From assembly GCF_000622245.1 (NCBI RefSeq), contig NZ_JHXW01000009.1, positions 1 to 64,000 on the forward strand: a stretch of 64,000 nucleotides of DNA, written 5' to 3'. A program made the translations under genes and the position numbers. This stretch comes from Fusobacterium perfoetens ATCC 29250 (lineage in GTDB: Bacteria; Fusobacteriota; Fusobacteriia; Fusobacteriales; Fusobacteriaceae). The notes beneath the pieces were generated by a model. The model ran no database searches. It worked only from the letters and a program-made list of their open reading frames with translations, and had not been told where the DNA came from. Below are positions 46,466 to 56,338 of this stretch, piece by piece (position 1 is the stretch's first letter; the number at the start of each line of letters is the position of its first letter).

Positions 46466-47740
46466 ATGAAAGAATTATTAAAATTAATAGAAGAAAAATT
46501 TCATAAAACTTTTAAAATAGATAATATTTCAAAAGTTGAAATAGATAGTAGAAATATCAAAAAAGGAGACTTATTTTTTGCTATTAATAATGGTAGAAAC
46601 TATATTGAAAATGTTTTAAAAACAGAAGATACTATTGTTATATGTGATGATAATAAATGGAAAAATCATGAAAGAGTTATTGTGGTAGAAGATACTATAA
46701 AAGCTATACAATCTATCGCCAAAGATTATCGTAAAAGATTAAATATTAAATTAGTAGGTATTACTGGCAGTGAGGGAAAAACTACTACAAAAGATATAAT
46801 TCATGGAATTTTATCTTCTAAATATAAAACAAAAAAAACAGTAGGAAATTATAATAATCATATTGGCCTTCCCTTTACAATATTACAACTAGATGAAAAT
46901 GATGAGTTTGGAGTAATCGAAATGGGAATGAGTCACAAAGGAGAAATTTCAGCTCTATGTGATATTGCTAATATAGATTATGGAGTCATTACAAATATTG
47001 GTGATTCTCATCTTGAATTTATGATTAATAGAGATAATGTATTTTTAGAAAAAAGTCAAATCAAAAACTATATTTCAGAAAAAAATTTTTTTATTTTTGG
47101 AGATGATGTTTATTTAAAAAATCTTTCTGGAAATAAAATTGGTTTTAATGAAAATAATGATTTTGTTATAAGTGATTATTCTGAAACAATAGATGGAGTT
47201 AATTTTTCTGTAAATTCTAACTCTTACTCTTTTAAACTTAATGGTAAACATAATTGTATTAATGCTTCTATTGGAATAGCTCTTGGTCTTTCATTAGGTT
47301 TAACTTCTTCTGAAATTCAAAAAGGTCTTAATTTAGTTCAAGTAACTCCAATGAGATTTCAAAAAATAGAAAAGGATGGAATTTTATATATTAATGATGC
47401 TTATAATGCTAGCCCTGTATCTATGAAAGCCTCTTTAGAAACTTTTAATAGAATTAATTTTTCTAAAAAGAAATTAGCAATTCTTGCTGATATGGGTGAA
47501 ATGGGAAAAGATGAAATTTTCTATCATGAGGATGTTTTAAATTTTGCTAATAATACAGATATTGATACTATTATTATTTTAGGTTCTTTAATGAAAGAAG
47601 CTTATAAAAATATAAAATCAAATAAATTTATTTTAGTTGAAAATAAAGATGAAATTAAAAAATTAATAAAAAATAATTTTTCTGATAGAGTTATTTTATT
47701 AAAAGGTTCTAATTTTAATCATTTATGGGAAATCATCTAG
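46466..47740 (+). CDS. murF: UDP-MurNAc-tripeptide:D-Ala-D-Ala ligase
   Basis: A 424-residue Mur ligase adding D-Ala-D-Ala to the UDP-MurNAc-tripeptide. The ATP loop is GITGSEGKTTTKD, followed by NYNNHIGLP, VIEMGMSHKGEI and NDAYNASPVSM. It starts the cell-wall cluster. One oddity: the nearest ribosome-binding site, GGAG, is 17 nt before the first ATG, and no other ATG, GTG or TTG lies in frame between. The real start could be a rare ATA or ATT codon, or the RBS may be used at long range. Confidence 0.95.
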   Translation: MKELLKLIEEKFHKTFKIDNISKVEIDSRNIKKGDLFFAINNGRNYIENVLKTEDTIVICDDNKWKNHERVIVVEDTIKAIQSIAKDYRKRLNIKLVGITGSEGKTTTKDIIHGILSSKYKTKKTVGNYNNHIGLPFTILQLDENDEFGVIEMGMSHKGEISALCDIANIDYGVITNIGDSHLEFMINRDNVFLEKSQIKNYISEKNFFIFGDDVYLKNLSGNKIGFNENNDFVISDYSETIDGVNFSVNSNSYSFKLNGKHNCINASIGIALGLSLGLTSSEIQKGLNLVQVTPMRFQKIEKDGILYINDAYNASPVSMKASLETFNRINFSKKKLAILADMGEMGKDEIFYHEDVLNFANNTDIDTIIILGSLMKEAYKNIKSNKFILVENKDEIKKLIKNNFSDRVILLKGSNFNHLWEII

Positions 47741-47754
47741 TTTGAGGAGAGAAA

Positions 47755-48843
47755 ATGTTATATATTTTAAGTGAATTAAATAATAATTTAAATTTTTTGA
47801 AATCTATATATTTAAGAATTTCAATAGGATTTGTTCTTTCATTTTTAATTGTCCTTATTTTAGGAAAACCATTTATAAAATATTTAAAAAAAATTAAATT
47901 TGGAGAAGAAATAAGAGAATCAGGTCCAGCTTCTCATTACTCTAAAAAAGGAACTCCTACTATGGGAGGAGTTCTTATGATTTTTGGTGCTTTGCTTTCT
48001 TCTTTGATTATTTGTGATTTAAAAAATAAATTTGTTATCTTACTTATAATTACTACACTCCTTTTTAGTGCTATTGGTTTTATAGACGATTACAAAAAAT
48101 TTACAGTAAATAAAGATGGGTTAGCTGGGAGAAAAAAATTACTTCTTCAAACTATTATTGCTGTTATAGTTTGGATATTTATAAAAGAATTTGGAATTAC
48201 AGGTAATAAAATTATTGACTTCTCAATTATAAATCCTCTTTGGTCAGGTTCTCATATATATATAGGTAGTTTTTTGATGTTAATATTTACAATTCTAGTT
48301 ATCAATGGTACATCAAATGCTGTTAATATTACTGATGGACTTGACGGACTTGCTACTATGCCTGTTATAATCAGTTGTAGTATTTTAACTACTATTGCTT
48401 ATTTTAGTAGTCACTTTGAATTAAGTTCTCATTTAAGATTATTTTATATTGTTGGAGCTGGAGAAATAGCTGTTTTTCTTTCAACTATAATAGGAGCTGG
48501 ACTTGCTTTCTTATGGTATAATTGTTATCCTGCTCAAATATTTATGGGTGATACAGGTTCTCTTACTCTTGGAGGAATAATTGGAGTTATAGGAATTATT
48601 TTAAAACAAGAGTTACTTATCCCTATAATTGGTGGAGTTTTTGTTATGGAAGCTGTTTCTGTTATGTTACAAGTTGGTTCTTATAAATTAAGAAAAAAAA
48701 GAATATTTAGAATGGCTCCTATCCATCATCATTTTGAATTAATGGGAATTCCTGAATCTAAAGTAACTTTTAGATTATGGATAATGGCACTAATTTGTGG
48801 AGGAATAGCATTAAGTATTGTAAGACTTAGAGGTATATTATAA
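47755..48843 (+). CDS. mraY: Phospho-MurNAc-pentapeptide transferase
   Basis: A 362-residue polytopic enzyme making lipid I on undecaprenyl phosphate at the inner face of the membrane. Hallmarks are SHYSKKGTPTMGGVLM, the Mg-binding FIDDYKKF, AVNITDGLDGLA, FMGDTGSLTLGG, and the histidine loop MAPIHHHFELMG. RBS GAGGAG. It lies between murF and murD as in most dcw clusters. Confidence 0.98.
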   Translation: MLYILSELNNNLNFLKSIYLRISIGFVLSFLIVLILGKPFIKYLKKIKFGEEIRESGPASHYSKKGTPTMGGVLMIFGALLSSLIICDLKNKFVILLIITTLLFSAIGFIDDYKKFTVNKDGLAGRKKLLLQTIIAVIVWIFIKEFGITGNKIIDFSIINPLWSGSHIYIGSFLMLIFTILVINGTSNAVNITDGLDGLATMPVIISCSILTTIAYFSSHFELSSHLRLFYIVGAGEIAVFLSTIIGAGLAFLWYNCYPAQIFMGDTGSLTLGGIIGVIGIILKQELLIPIIGGVFVMEAVSVMLQVGSYKLRKKRIFRMAPIHHHFELMGIPESKVTFRLWIMALICGGIALSIVRLRGIL

Positions 48844-48871
48844 TTTATAATTAATTTTGGAGGTAATAATT

Positions 48872-50200
48872 ATGGAAAAAGCCATTGTTTTTGGAAATGG
48901 TGTTAGTGGTAAGGGTGCAAAAAAATTACTTGAATCAAAAGGAGTTGAAGTTGTTTTAGTAGATGATAATAGTGGTGTTAAGTCATCTGATGCAGTTAAA
49001 ATATTAGCTGAAATAAATCTTTTTATTAAAAGTCCTGGTATCCCTTTTGATAATGAATTAGTAAAAAAAGCTTTAGATTTAGGAATTGAAGTTATAGATG
49101 AAATTGAATTAGGTTATAGATATATTGTTGAAAAAAAACTACCTACTAAAATAGTGGCTATTACAGGAAGTAACGGAAAAACTACAACTACTTCTAAAAC
49201 TACTGAATTATTACAAAAAGCTGGATTTAAAGCTATGCATGCTGGTAATATAGGAAATTCTTTTGCTGAATTACTTTTAGAAAATCCTGACCTTGATTAT
49301 GCAGTTTTAGAATTAAGTTCTTTCCAGTTAGAAGGAATCAAAAATTTTAAACCTTATATATCTTTAATTGTAAATCTATCTCCTGACCATCTTGATAGAT
49401 ATGCTGTAGTTGAAGATTATTATGAAGCTAAATTTAATATTTGTAAAAATCAAAAAGATAATGATATCTTTATTTATAATGTAAATGATGATGAAACTAT
49501 GAAAAGGATTCCATCAAAAGTATTCTGTGATACAAGAACTATAACTGTTGGAAAAAATAAAGAAATTGCTAATTGTTTTGAAGAAAATGGTTGGGTTCTT
49601 TATAATGGCGAACAAATTTTAGAAGTTGACAAACTTTCTTTAAAAGGAAAACATAATTTAGAAAATTCTCTTTTCATTATTACAATTGGAAAAATTTTAA
49701 ATATATCTAATGAAGTTATACAAAATTGTTTATATAATACAAAATCTTTAGAACACAGAATGGAATTATTTTATAAATGGGGAAATACAATATTCATAAA
49801 TGATTCTAAAGGAACTAACTTAGATTCTACAAATTTTGCTATTGCTGCTTATAAAGGTTCTATCCTTATCTGTGGTGGTAAAGATAAAGGTTTACCTTTA
49901 GATAGTATGATCGAAAATATAAAACTTAACATTAAAAAAGTTTATTTAATAGGAAAAATGGCTAATAGAGTTGAAAAATCTCTTTTAGAAGCTAATTATT
50001 CAAAAGAAAATATTTTTAACCTTGGAACATTGGAAAATGTACTAAAACATATTAAAGAAAATATAACTTTAGAAGATAAAGAAGTAGTTTTACTTTCTCC
50101 TTCAACTTCTAGTTATGACCAATTTAAATCTTTTGAACATAGAGGAAAAGTTTTTAAAGAATTAGTTGAAGAAATATTTGTTGGAGGAGAAATATTGTGA
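48872..50200 (+). CDS. murD: UDP-MurNAc-L-alanine:D-glutamate ligase
   Basis: A 442-residue Mur ligase. The ATP loop is AITGSNGKTTTTSKT, with LELSSFQLEGI, NLSPDHLDRY, EHRMELF and NDSKGTN following. The N-terminal UDP-binding domain begins KAIVFGNGVSGKGAKKLL. It adds D-Glu to UDP-MurNAc-L-Ala. The ATG at 48872 has GGAGG 8 nt upstream; the in-frame TTG five codons earlier overlaps that site. Its TGA overlaps the murG start by 4 bp. Confidence 0.97.
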   Translation: MEKAIVFGNGVSGKGAKKLLESKGVEVVLVDDNSGVKSSDAVKILAEINLFIKSPGIPFDNELVKKALDLGIEVIDEIELGYRYIVEKKLPTKIVAITGSNGKTTTTSKTTELLQKAGFKAMHAGNIGNSFAELLLENPDLDYAVLELSSFQLEGIKNFKPYISLIVNLSPDHLDRYAVVEDYYEAKFNICKNQKDNDIFIYNVNDDETMKRIPSKVFCDTRTITVGKNKEIANCFEENGWVLYNGEQILEVDKLSLKGKHNLENSLFIITIGKILNISNEVIQNCLYNTKSLEHRMELFYKWGNTIFINDSKGTNLDSTNFAIAAYKGSILICGGKDKGLPLDSMIENIKLNIKKVYLIGKMANRVEKSLLEANYSKENIFNLGTLENVLKHIKENITLEDKEVVLLSPSTSSYDQFKSFEHRGKVFKELVEEIFVGGEIL

Positions 50201-51264
50201 AAATAGTTATTACAACAGGAGGTACTGGAGGGCATATTTATCCTGCTTTATCTGTAGCTAAAGAATTTCAAAAAAGAGGACATGAAGTTACTTTTGTTGG
50301 TAGTTCCTCAAGAATGGAAAAAGATTTAGTTCCAAAATTTGGAATTAAATTTATAGGTTTAAATATTAGACCTGGAAAATCTATCAAAAATATTATTTCT
50401 ATTTTATTTTTAATTCTACATTGTATTAAATATATAAGCAGAGAAAATCCTGATGTTATCATAGGATTTGGAAATTATATCTCTTTTCCTATGATATGTG
50501 CTGCTTTTATTAAAAGAAAAAAAATATACCTTCAGGAACAAAATGCTAGTATAGGAATGACTAACAAACTTTTCTATAGATTTGCTGAAAAAGTATTTTT
50601 AGCTTTTAATTCTACTTTTGAAGAATTACCTATAAAATTTCAAAATAAATTTAAAGTAACAGGAAATCCTTTGAGAGAAGAAATCTATAAAATAAATAAG
50701 CAAGAAGAAAGAGAAAAATTAAAAGTATCTCCTGATGAAAAAATCTTAGTTATAACAGGTGGAAGTTTAGGAGCTAAAAGTATCAATGAAGCTGTAGCTA
50801 AATATTGGGATGAATTAGAAAATAAAAAAGGACTTAGAATTTACTGGGCTACTGGTACTAAAAATTATGAGGATATCTTAAAAGATTTAGAAATAAAAAA
50901 TGTCAATCATGTTGTAAAACCTTATTTTGATAATCTTATCAATGTTATGGCTGCGGCTGATTTAATTATTTGTAGAGCTGGGGCTTTAACTATATCTGAA
51001 ATTATTCAACTTGAAAAGCCATCAATATTAATTCCTTATAATTCTGTCAAAGTTGGACAATATGAAAATGCTATGATATTAAAAGAAGCTGGGGGAGCTC
51101 TTATTTATAATGATAAAGAGGTTGATGAAGCTATTGAAACTGCTTTAGAAATCCTAGAAAGTGAAAATATTTTACATAAAATGGGGAATAATGTTAAAAA
51201 TTTAAAAACAAACAATGCTACAAAAACAATTGTAGATACAATTGAAATTTGGAGGAATAATTAA
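50197..51264 (+). CDS. murG: Lipid II synthase (UDP-GlcNAc transferase)
   Basis: A 355-residue GT28 enzyme adding GlcNAc to lipid I. The N-terminal acceptor site is TTGGTGGHIYPALSVA. The second glycine-rich loop GGSLGAKSINEAV and the donor site CRAGALTISEIIQLEKPSILIPY are intact. It starts with GTG in a GTGA overlap with the murD stop, preceded by GGAGGAG. ftsW, usually between murD and murG, is absent here. Confidence 0.97.
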   Translation: MKIVITTGGTGGHIYPALSVAKEFQKRGHEVTFVGSSSRMEKDLVPKFGIKFIGLNIRPGKSIKNIISILFLILHCIKYISRENPDVIIGFGNYISFPMICAAFIKRKKIYLQEQNASIGMTNKLFYRFAEKVFLAFNSTFEELPIKFQNKFKVTGNPLREEIYKINKQEEREKLKVSPDEKILVITGGSLGAKSINEAVAKYWDELENKKGLRIYWATGTKNYEDILKDLEIKNVNHVVKPYFDNLINVMAAADLIICRAGALTISEIIQLEKPSILIPYNSVKVGQYENAMILKEAGGALIYNDKEVDEAIETALEILESENILHKMGNNVKNLKTNNATKTIVDTIEIWRNN

Positions 51265-52592
51265 TGAAAAATATCTTTTTTGTTGGCATCAATGGTATAG
51301 GAATGAGTGGACTAGCACAAATAATGAAAACATTAGATTATAATGTTTCTGGTTCAGACCCATCTAATAGTTATCTATCTGAAAAGATGAAAAATCAAGG
51401 TATCAATATCTTTTCTAAACATGAAAGTAAAAATATTGATAATATTGATACTCTTGTGGTTTCTACAGCTATCGGAGAAAATAATCCTGAATATAAAAGA
51501 GCTAGAGAAAATAATCTTACTATCATTAAAAGAGGAGAACTTTTGGCTACTCTTTTAAATAAGAAAACAGGAATTGCTGTAGCTGGTACTCATGGTAAAA
51601 CAACAACTAGTTCTATGCTTTCATCTGTTTTATTAGAAAAAGACCCTACTATAGTAGTAGGAGGAATTATTCCTGAAATTAGTTCTAATGCTAGATGTGG
51701 TAAGAGTGATTTATTTGTAGCTGAAGCTGATGAAAGTGATAACTCTTTCTTATTTATGAAACCTAAATATTCTGTTATTACAAATATAGAGGCTGACCAT
51801 TTAGAAAAACATGGTTGTTTAGATAATATTATTAACTCATTTAACACTTTTGCTTCTCAAACTTCTGAAGAAGTTATTATATGTGAAGACTGTCCAAATT
51901 GTAATGAGATAATTAAAAATCATTCAGTAAAAACTTATAGTTTAATCAATAAAAAGGCTTTTCTTTTTGCTGATAATATAAGAGTTTCTGGTAAAAAGAC
52001 TCATTTTGATGTATATATAGATGGAAAATATCAAGGAGAATTTATTTTAAGCATCCCTGGAAAACACAATGTTTATAACTCTTTACCTGTTATATATTTA
52101 GGTTTAAAATTTGGAGTTTCTAAAGAAAATATTAAAAATTCTATATCTAACTTTACAGGTGCTAAAAGAAGATATGATATTTTATTAGATAAAGAAAATG
52201 TCAAAGTAATAGATGATTATGGACATCATCCTACTGAAATAAGAGCTACTCTTGAAGGAGCTAAAAGTATTGAAAATAAAGAAATTACTGTTATTTTCCA
52301 ACCTCATAGATTCAGTAGAGTTAAATTTTTATTAGACCAATTTGAAGGAGCTTTCGATAAAGCTGATGAGCTTATTCTTTTACCTGTTTACAGTGCTGGA
52401 GAAAAAGATGAGTTTGGAGTTACTATTGAAAATCTTTTTGAAAAAATAAAACATCCTAATTCAAAAATTATATTTTCTGAAAGTGAATTAGAAAAAGATA
52501 TCCTATCTAGAAATATTCCTAGAACATATATATTTATGGGAGCTGGAAATATTTCTAGTTTTGCTCATTCTATTGCTGATAAACTTAAATAA
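51264..52592 (+). CDS. murC: UDP-MurNAc:L-alanine ligase
   Basis: A 442-residue Mur ligase. The N-terminus FFVGINGIGMSGLAQIM binds UDP; the ATP loop is AVAGTHGKTTTSSML. Further motifs are VAEADESDNSFL, NIEADHLEKHG and DDYGHHPTEI. It adds the first amino acid of the stem peptide. The ATG shares one base with the murG stop (TAATG), with GGAGG upstream. Confidence 0.98.
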   Translation: MKNIFFVGINGIGMSGLAQIMKTLDYNVSGSDPSNSYLSEKMKNQGINIFSKHESKNIDNIDTLVVSTAIGENNPEYKRARENNLTIIKRGELLATLLNKKTGIAVAGTHGKTTTSSMLSSVLLEKDPTIVVGGIIPEISSNARCGKSDLFVAEADESDNSFLFMKPKYSVITNIEADHLEKHGCLDNIINSFNTFASQTSEEVIICEDCPNCNEIIKNHSVKTYSLINKKAFLFADNIRVSGKKTHFDVYIDGKYQGEFILSIPGKHNVYNSLPVIYLGLKFGVSKENIKNSISNFTGAKRRYDILLDKENVKVIDDYGHHPTEIRATLEGAKSIENKEITVIFQPHRFSRVKFLLDQFEGAFDKADELILLPVYSAGEKDEFGVTIENLFEKIKHPNSKIIFSESELEKDILSRNIPRTYIFMGAGNISSFAHSIADKLK

Positions 52593-52609
52593 TTATTGAA
52601 AGGTTTAAT

Positions 52610-53449
52610 ATGATTATAACTAAAGATTGTAATATGAAAAATCATTCTAGTATGAAAATTGGTGGTGTAGCTAGACAATTTATTGAAATAGAGAATAAAG
52701 AAGAATTATATCCACTATTGAAAAATTTAAAAAATTATTTTATAATAGGAAATGGGACTAACCTCCTTCTATCTGATGATTTTTTGGATTTTGATTTTAT
52801 TTCATTAAAAAAATTACGTAAAATTTCTATTATTGATGAAAATAGATTAAATGTAGAAGCTGGTTTAGATTTTCCTCTTTTTCTTAATTATTTAGAAAAA
52901 AATAATCTTTCTGGATTGGAAGAATTAGTCGGAATTCCTGGTACTGTAGGTGGTCTTATTTTTATGAATGGTGGTGCCCATGGAAGAGAGATTTTTGATT
53001 GTATAGAGAGCATTGAAGTTTTAGATGAAAAAGGAAATATTTTAATAATAGAAAAAAAAGATTTAAAGATAGGTTATCGTTACACTGAAATAAAAGAAAA
53101 TAATTGGATTATTCTAAGTGCAAATTTTATATTTCAAAAAAATTTCAATAAAGAATTATCTGAAGAAATTAAAAATAAAAGAAAAAATTCTCAACCACTT
53201 GAATTCCCTAATTTAGGTAGTACCTTTAAGAATCCATCTGGTTTTTTTGCAGCAAAACTTATTTCAGAATCTGGTCTACAAGGTTATAAAATAGGTGGAG
53301 CTCAAATTTCTACAAAACATTCAAATTTTATTGTTAATATTGAAGGAGCTACATTTTCAGATGTCACTTCATTAATAAAATTAGTAGAAAAAACTATCAA
53401 AGAGAAATACAACATTAACTTAGAAAAAGAAATAATAGTTTTAAAATAA
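52610..53449 (+). CDS. murB: UDP-N-acetylenolpyruvoylglucosamine reductase
   Basis: A 279-residue flavoenzyme reducing UDP-GlcNAc-enolpyruvate to UDP-MurNAc. The FAD-binding region has NHSSMKIGGVA, IIGNGTNLLLSD and GLEELVGIPGTVGGLIFMNGGAHG. The catalytic Ser is in LGSTFKNPSG. The substrate domain has SGLQGYKIGGAQISTKHSNFIVN, the short MurB type. It follows murC, an order also seen in clostridia and Thermotoga. RBS AAAGG. Confidence 0.96.
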   Translation: MIITKDCNMKNHSSMKIGGVARQFIEIENKEELYPLLKNLKNYFIIGNGTNLLLSDDFLDFDFISLKKLRKISIIDENRLNVEAGLDFPLFLNYLEKNNLSGLEELVGIPGTVGGLIFMNGGAHGREIFDCIESIEVLDEKGNILIIEKKDLKIGYRYTEIKENNWIILSANFIFQKNFNKELSEEIKNKRKNSQPLEFPNLGSTFKNPSGFFAAKLISESGLQGYKIGGAQISTKHSNFIVNIEGATFSDVTSLIKLVEKTIKEKYNINLEKEIIVLK

Positions 53450-53464
53450 AGGGGGAATACAATT

Positions 53465-54334
53465 TTGAGAATAGCTGTATTTATGGGAGGAGTTTCCTCT
53501 GAAAGAGAAATATCTTTAAAAACAGGAAAAGCAATATTAGAAAGTCTTCAAAGACAAGGTTATGATGCTTATGGTGTCGAACTTAACCATGAAAATTTAT
53601 TATCTGCTTTTCTTGAAAATGAATATGACCTTGCTTATTTAGCACTACATGGTGTTTATGGAGAAGATGGAAGAATTCAAGGTCTTCTTGATATCTTAGG
53701 AAAAAAATATACTGGTTCTGGTATGATTGCTAGTGCTGTTTCTATGGATAAAAATTTAACTAAACATGTGGCTGAGAATGTAGGAATTCCAGTTCCAAAA
53801 AGTTATTTAAAAGAAGAAATTAATTCTATAGAACATTATCCTATTGTTGTTAAACCAACTACTGAAGGGTCTACTATAGGATTATATATTTGTAATAATC
53901 TTGAAGAATTAAAGAAAGCTATTGAACTTTCTGGGGATAAAGATATAACTATAGAAGATTTTATAAAAGGCGAAGAACTTACTGTTGGAGTTCTTGAAGG
54001 AGAAGCTCTGGGAGTTATAAGAATAAAACCAAAAAGTGGACTTTATGATTATACTTCTAAATATACAAAAGGAATGACTGAATATGAATTTCCTGCTAAA
54101 ATAGATGAAATTTCTTACAACAAAGCTATGAAATATGCAGCAAAAATCCATAAGGCTCTTAATATGCGTGGAATCTCTAGAAGTGATTTTATTTTAAGAG
54201 GAAATGAACTTTTCTTCCTTGAAGTCAATAGTTGTCCTGGAATGACTGAAACTAGTCTTGTTCCTAAAGTAGCTACTTTAAAAGGATATTCTTTTGATGA
54301 TTTGACAAAAAAAATGGTTGAAAATTTTAAATAA
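53465..54334 (+). CDS. ddl: D-alanine--D-alanine ligase
   Basis: A 289-residue ATP-grasp enzyme supplying D-Ala-D-Ala for murF. FMGGVSSEREISLKTG opens the protein. HGVYGEDGRIQGLLDILGKKYTGSG contains the Tyr of the Ddl specificity triad, so a D-Ala product and not D-Lac is expected. EVNSCPGMTETSLVPK carries the metal ligands. It starts with TTG at 53465, with GGGGGAA upstream; no in-frame ATG fits. Confidence 0.97.
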   Translation: MRIAVFMGGVSSEREISLKTGKAILESLQRQGYDAYGVELNHENLLSAFLENEYDLAYLALHGVYGEDGRIQGLLDILGKKYTGSGMIASAVSMDKNLTKHVAENVGIPVPKSYLKEEINSIEHYPIVVKPTTEGSTIGLYICNNLEELKKAIELSGDKDITIEDFIKGEELTVGVLEGEALGVIRIKPKSGLYDYTSKYTKGMTEYEFPAKIDEISYNKAMKYAAKIHKALNMRGISRSDFILRGNELFFLEVNSCPGMTETSLVPKVATLKGYSFDDLTKKMVENFK

Positions 54335-54354
54335 TAATACTATAGGTGATTTTT

Positions 54355-55044
54355 TTGGGATTACTTATTCGTTTAAGTGTATTTGTTCTATTATCAATTG
54401 GAATTATTAAAACTCACAATAATTTTTTTAAAAGAGATGACTACAAAATTAATTCTGTAGAAATAACTGGTTTGTCTGAAGAAAAAAAAGATGAGTTTTC
54501 ATTTTTTAAAGACAATTTTTTGGGAGAATCTCTTTCACATATAGACACTGATAAAATTAAAAATTTTATAAAGCAAGATGTCAGAATAGAAGATGTTAAA
54601 GTCAATATATTTGATTATAATAAATTAAATATTGATATAAAAAAAAGAAAACCAAAATACTATTTACAATATAATAATAATATTTTTTTAATTGATAAGA
54701 ATAATATTATTTATGGTGAAATACATGAAGAAAAAATTTCTAGTCTCCCTTTCATTTTAGTAAAAAATAGCTTTGAAATTTTACCATTATTGGGTATAAT
54801 AAAGAATATTGAAAATGTTTTAAAAGGTAGTATTTCTCAAATATATAAAGTAGATGACAATTGTATTAATATCGTTTTAACAAATGGTTCTATTTTAAAA
54901 ACTAATGAAAAAGTACCTTTAGAAAAATATGTAATAGGTGAAACATTATGTTTTGGATTATCTAAAGATAAAAAAATAAACTATGTTGATCTTAGATTTC
55001 AAGATTATGTAGTTAAATATTTGGAGGATAAAAATGGGGAATAA
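54355..55044 (+). CDS. ftsQ: Cell division protein FtsQ/DivIB-like
   Basis: A 229-residue single-span protein. The membrane helix LIRLSVFVLLSIGIIKT is followed by a POTRA-like domain (YKINSVEITGLSE). The C-terminal beta domain ends YVDLRFQDYVVKYL, the usual FtsQ signature. It bridges early and late divisome proteins in the periplasm. The sequence is fast-evolving, but its place between ddl and ftsA supports the call. A TTG at 54355 with AGGTGA upstream is preferred over a GTG three codons earlier that lacks an RBS. Confidence 0.85.
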   Translation: MGLLIRLSVFVLLSIGIIKTHNNFFKRDDYKINSVEITGLSEEKKDEFSFFKDNFLGESLSHIDTDKIKNFIKQDVRIEDVKVNIFDYNKLNIDIKKRKPKYYLQYNNNIFLIDKNNIIYGEIHEEKISSLPFILVKNSFEILPLLGIIKNIENVLKGSISQIYKVDDNCINIVLTNGSILKTNEKVPLEKYVIGETLCFGLSKDKKINYVDLRFQDYVVKYLEDKNGE

Positions 55045-56320
55045 CAGTATATACAAGTTTGTTCTTGATATAGGAAATTCAACTATTAAATTATTAGCTG
55101 GAGAACTTGATGAAACAGGAAATAAATTAAGAGTTATCAGTTATCAAGAAGTTAAAACTCAAGGAATGAAAAAAAATATTATTGAAAATCCTATTATTTT
55201 AAGTAATTGTATCAAAGATGTTGTTAAGCTTGTTGAAGAAGAAACTGGGCTTATTGTTGAGAAAGTTACTTTAGGATATGGTGGAACTAATATTTTCTCA
55301 AGAACTAAAAATGTTAAAATCGATTTTAATCAAGAAAAAGTTATAACTCAAGAGGATATAGAAAAACTTTATGGTATAGCTTATCATGATTTATGTAATA
55401 ATGATGAAGAACTTTTAGAAAGAGAAATTTATAATACAAAGGTTAATAATGGTGGACTTATTAAAAATCCTATTGGAATGGTTGGAAGATATTTCCAAGG
55501 AGATGTTCACTTAATCTTTATTAAAAAAGAAAATCTAAATGATTTATTAGAAGTTGTCCATAGAGCTGATTTAGAAGTAGAATCTACTATATTAAACTCA
55601 TATGCAGCAGCAAAATCTACTCTTAGAGAAGAGGATAAAAAAAGTGGAGTCGCTCTTATTGATATTGGTGGTGGAAGTACAGATATTATTATTTACAAAA
55701 ATAATAAACTTATCTATACAAAATCTCTTCCTATTGGAGGATATCACTATCTTAGTGATTTAGGATATATTTATAATATTTCTTTAGAAGAAGCTCAAAG
55801 TATTATCTATAAAACTGCTGTTATAAGAGATAACAAATATATTTTACCTAGTAAAGAACTTGAAGTAAAGTCAGTTTCTGATGCAATTAATGCTCGTTCT
55901 ACTGATTTTATTAGTCTTATTAGAAAAACAATAGATGAATCTGGTTTCCAAGGTTATCTTGAAAAAGGTATCTTTTTAACTGGAGGAGTTGCTAAAATGG
56001 ATGAAATGTATGATTGGATTAATATAAAAATTGGTTATCCTGTTACAAGAATTAATCCATTAAGAATAAATGGTATAATAAATCCTACTCCTGAAATGTC
56101 TGTATCTATTGGTATTCTTTTAGAAATTATGGAAAAAGAATACTTAGAAATAAAGAAAAAAGAAAAAGAAGAAAACCAACAAAACTCTTCTTCTGAAATA
56201 GTAAATAATACTACTAAAGAGCCTACTGAAATAGAGACTAATAAGTCTTCTGAAAAAACTAATCAAAAATCTAAAAAGAAAGAAAGTTTCTGGAAGAAAA
56301 TATTTTCTAATTTTATATAA
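55034..56320 (+). CDS. ftsA: Cell division protein FtsA
   Basis: A 428-residue actin-like protein. The phosphate 1 loop is VLDIGNSTIKLL, phosphate 2 is ALIDIGGGSTDIIIY and the adenosine loop is GIFLTGGVAKMDEM. It tethers FtsZ to the membrane. The C-terminus has a Glu/Lys/Ser-rich linker (~residues 365-412) and then KESFWKKIFSNFI, a clear amphipathic membrane-targeting helix. It overlaps ftsQ by 11 bp; RBS GGAGGA. Confidence 0.97.
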   Translation: MGNNSIYKFVLDIGNSTIKLLAGELDETGNKLRVISYQEVKTQGMKKNIIENPIILSNCIKDVVKLVEEETGLIVEKVTLGYGGTNIFSRTKNVKIDFNQEKVITQEDIEKLYGIAYHDLCNNDEELLEREIYNTKVNNGGLIKNPIGMVGRYFQGDVHLIFIKKENLNDLLEVVHRADLEVESTILNSYAAAKSTLREEDKKSGVALIDIGGGSTDIIIYKNNKLIYTKSLPIGGYHYLSDLGYIYNISLEEAQSIIYKTAVIRDNKYILPSKELEVKSVSDAINARSTDFISLIRKTIDESGFQGYLEKGIFLTGGVAKMDEMYDWINIKIGYPVTRINPLRINGIINPTPEMSVSIGILLEIMEKEYLEIKKKEKEENQQNSSSEIVNNTTKEPTEIETNKSSEKTNQKSKKKESFWKKIFSNFI

Positions 56321-56338
56321 AATATTGGGAGGTTATAA

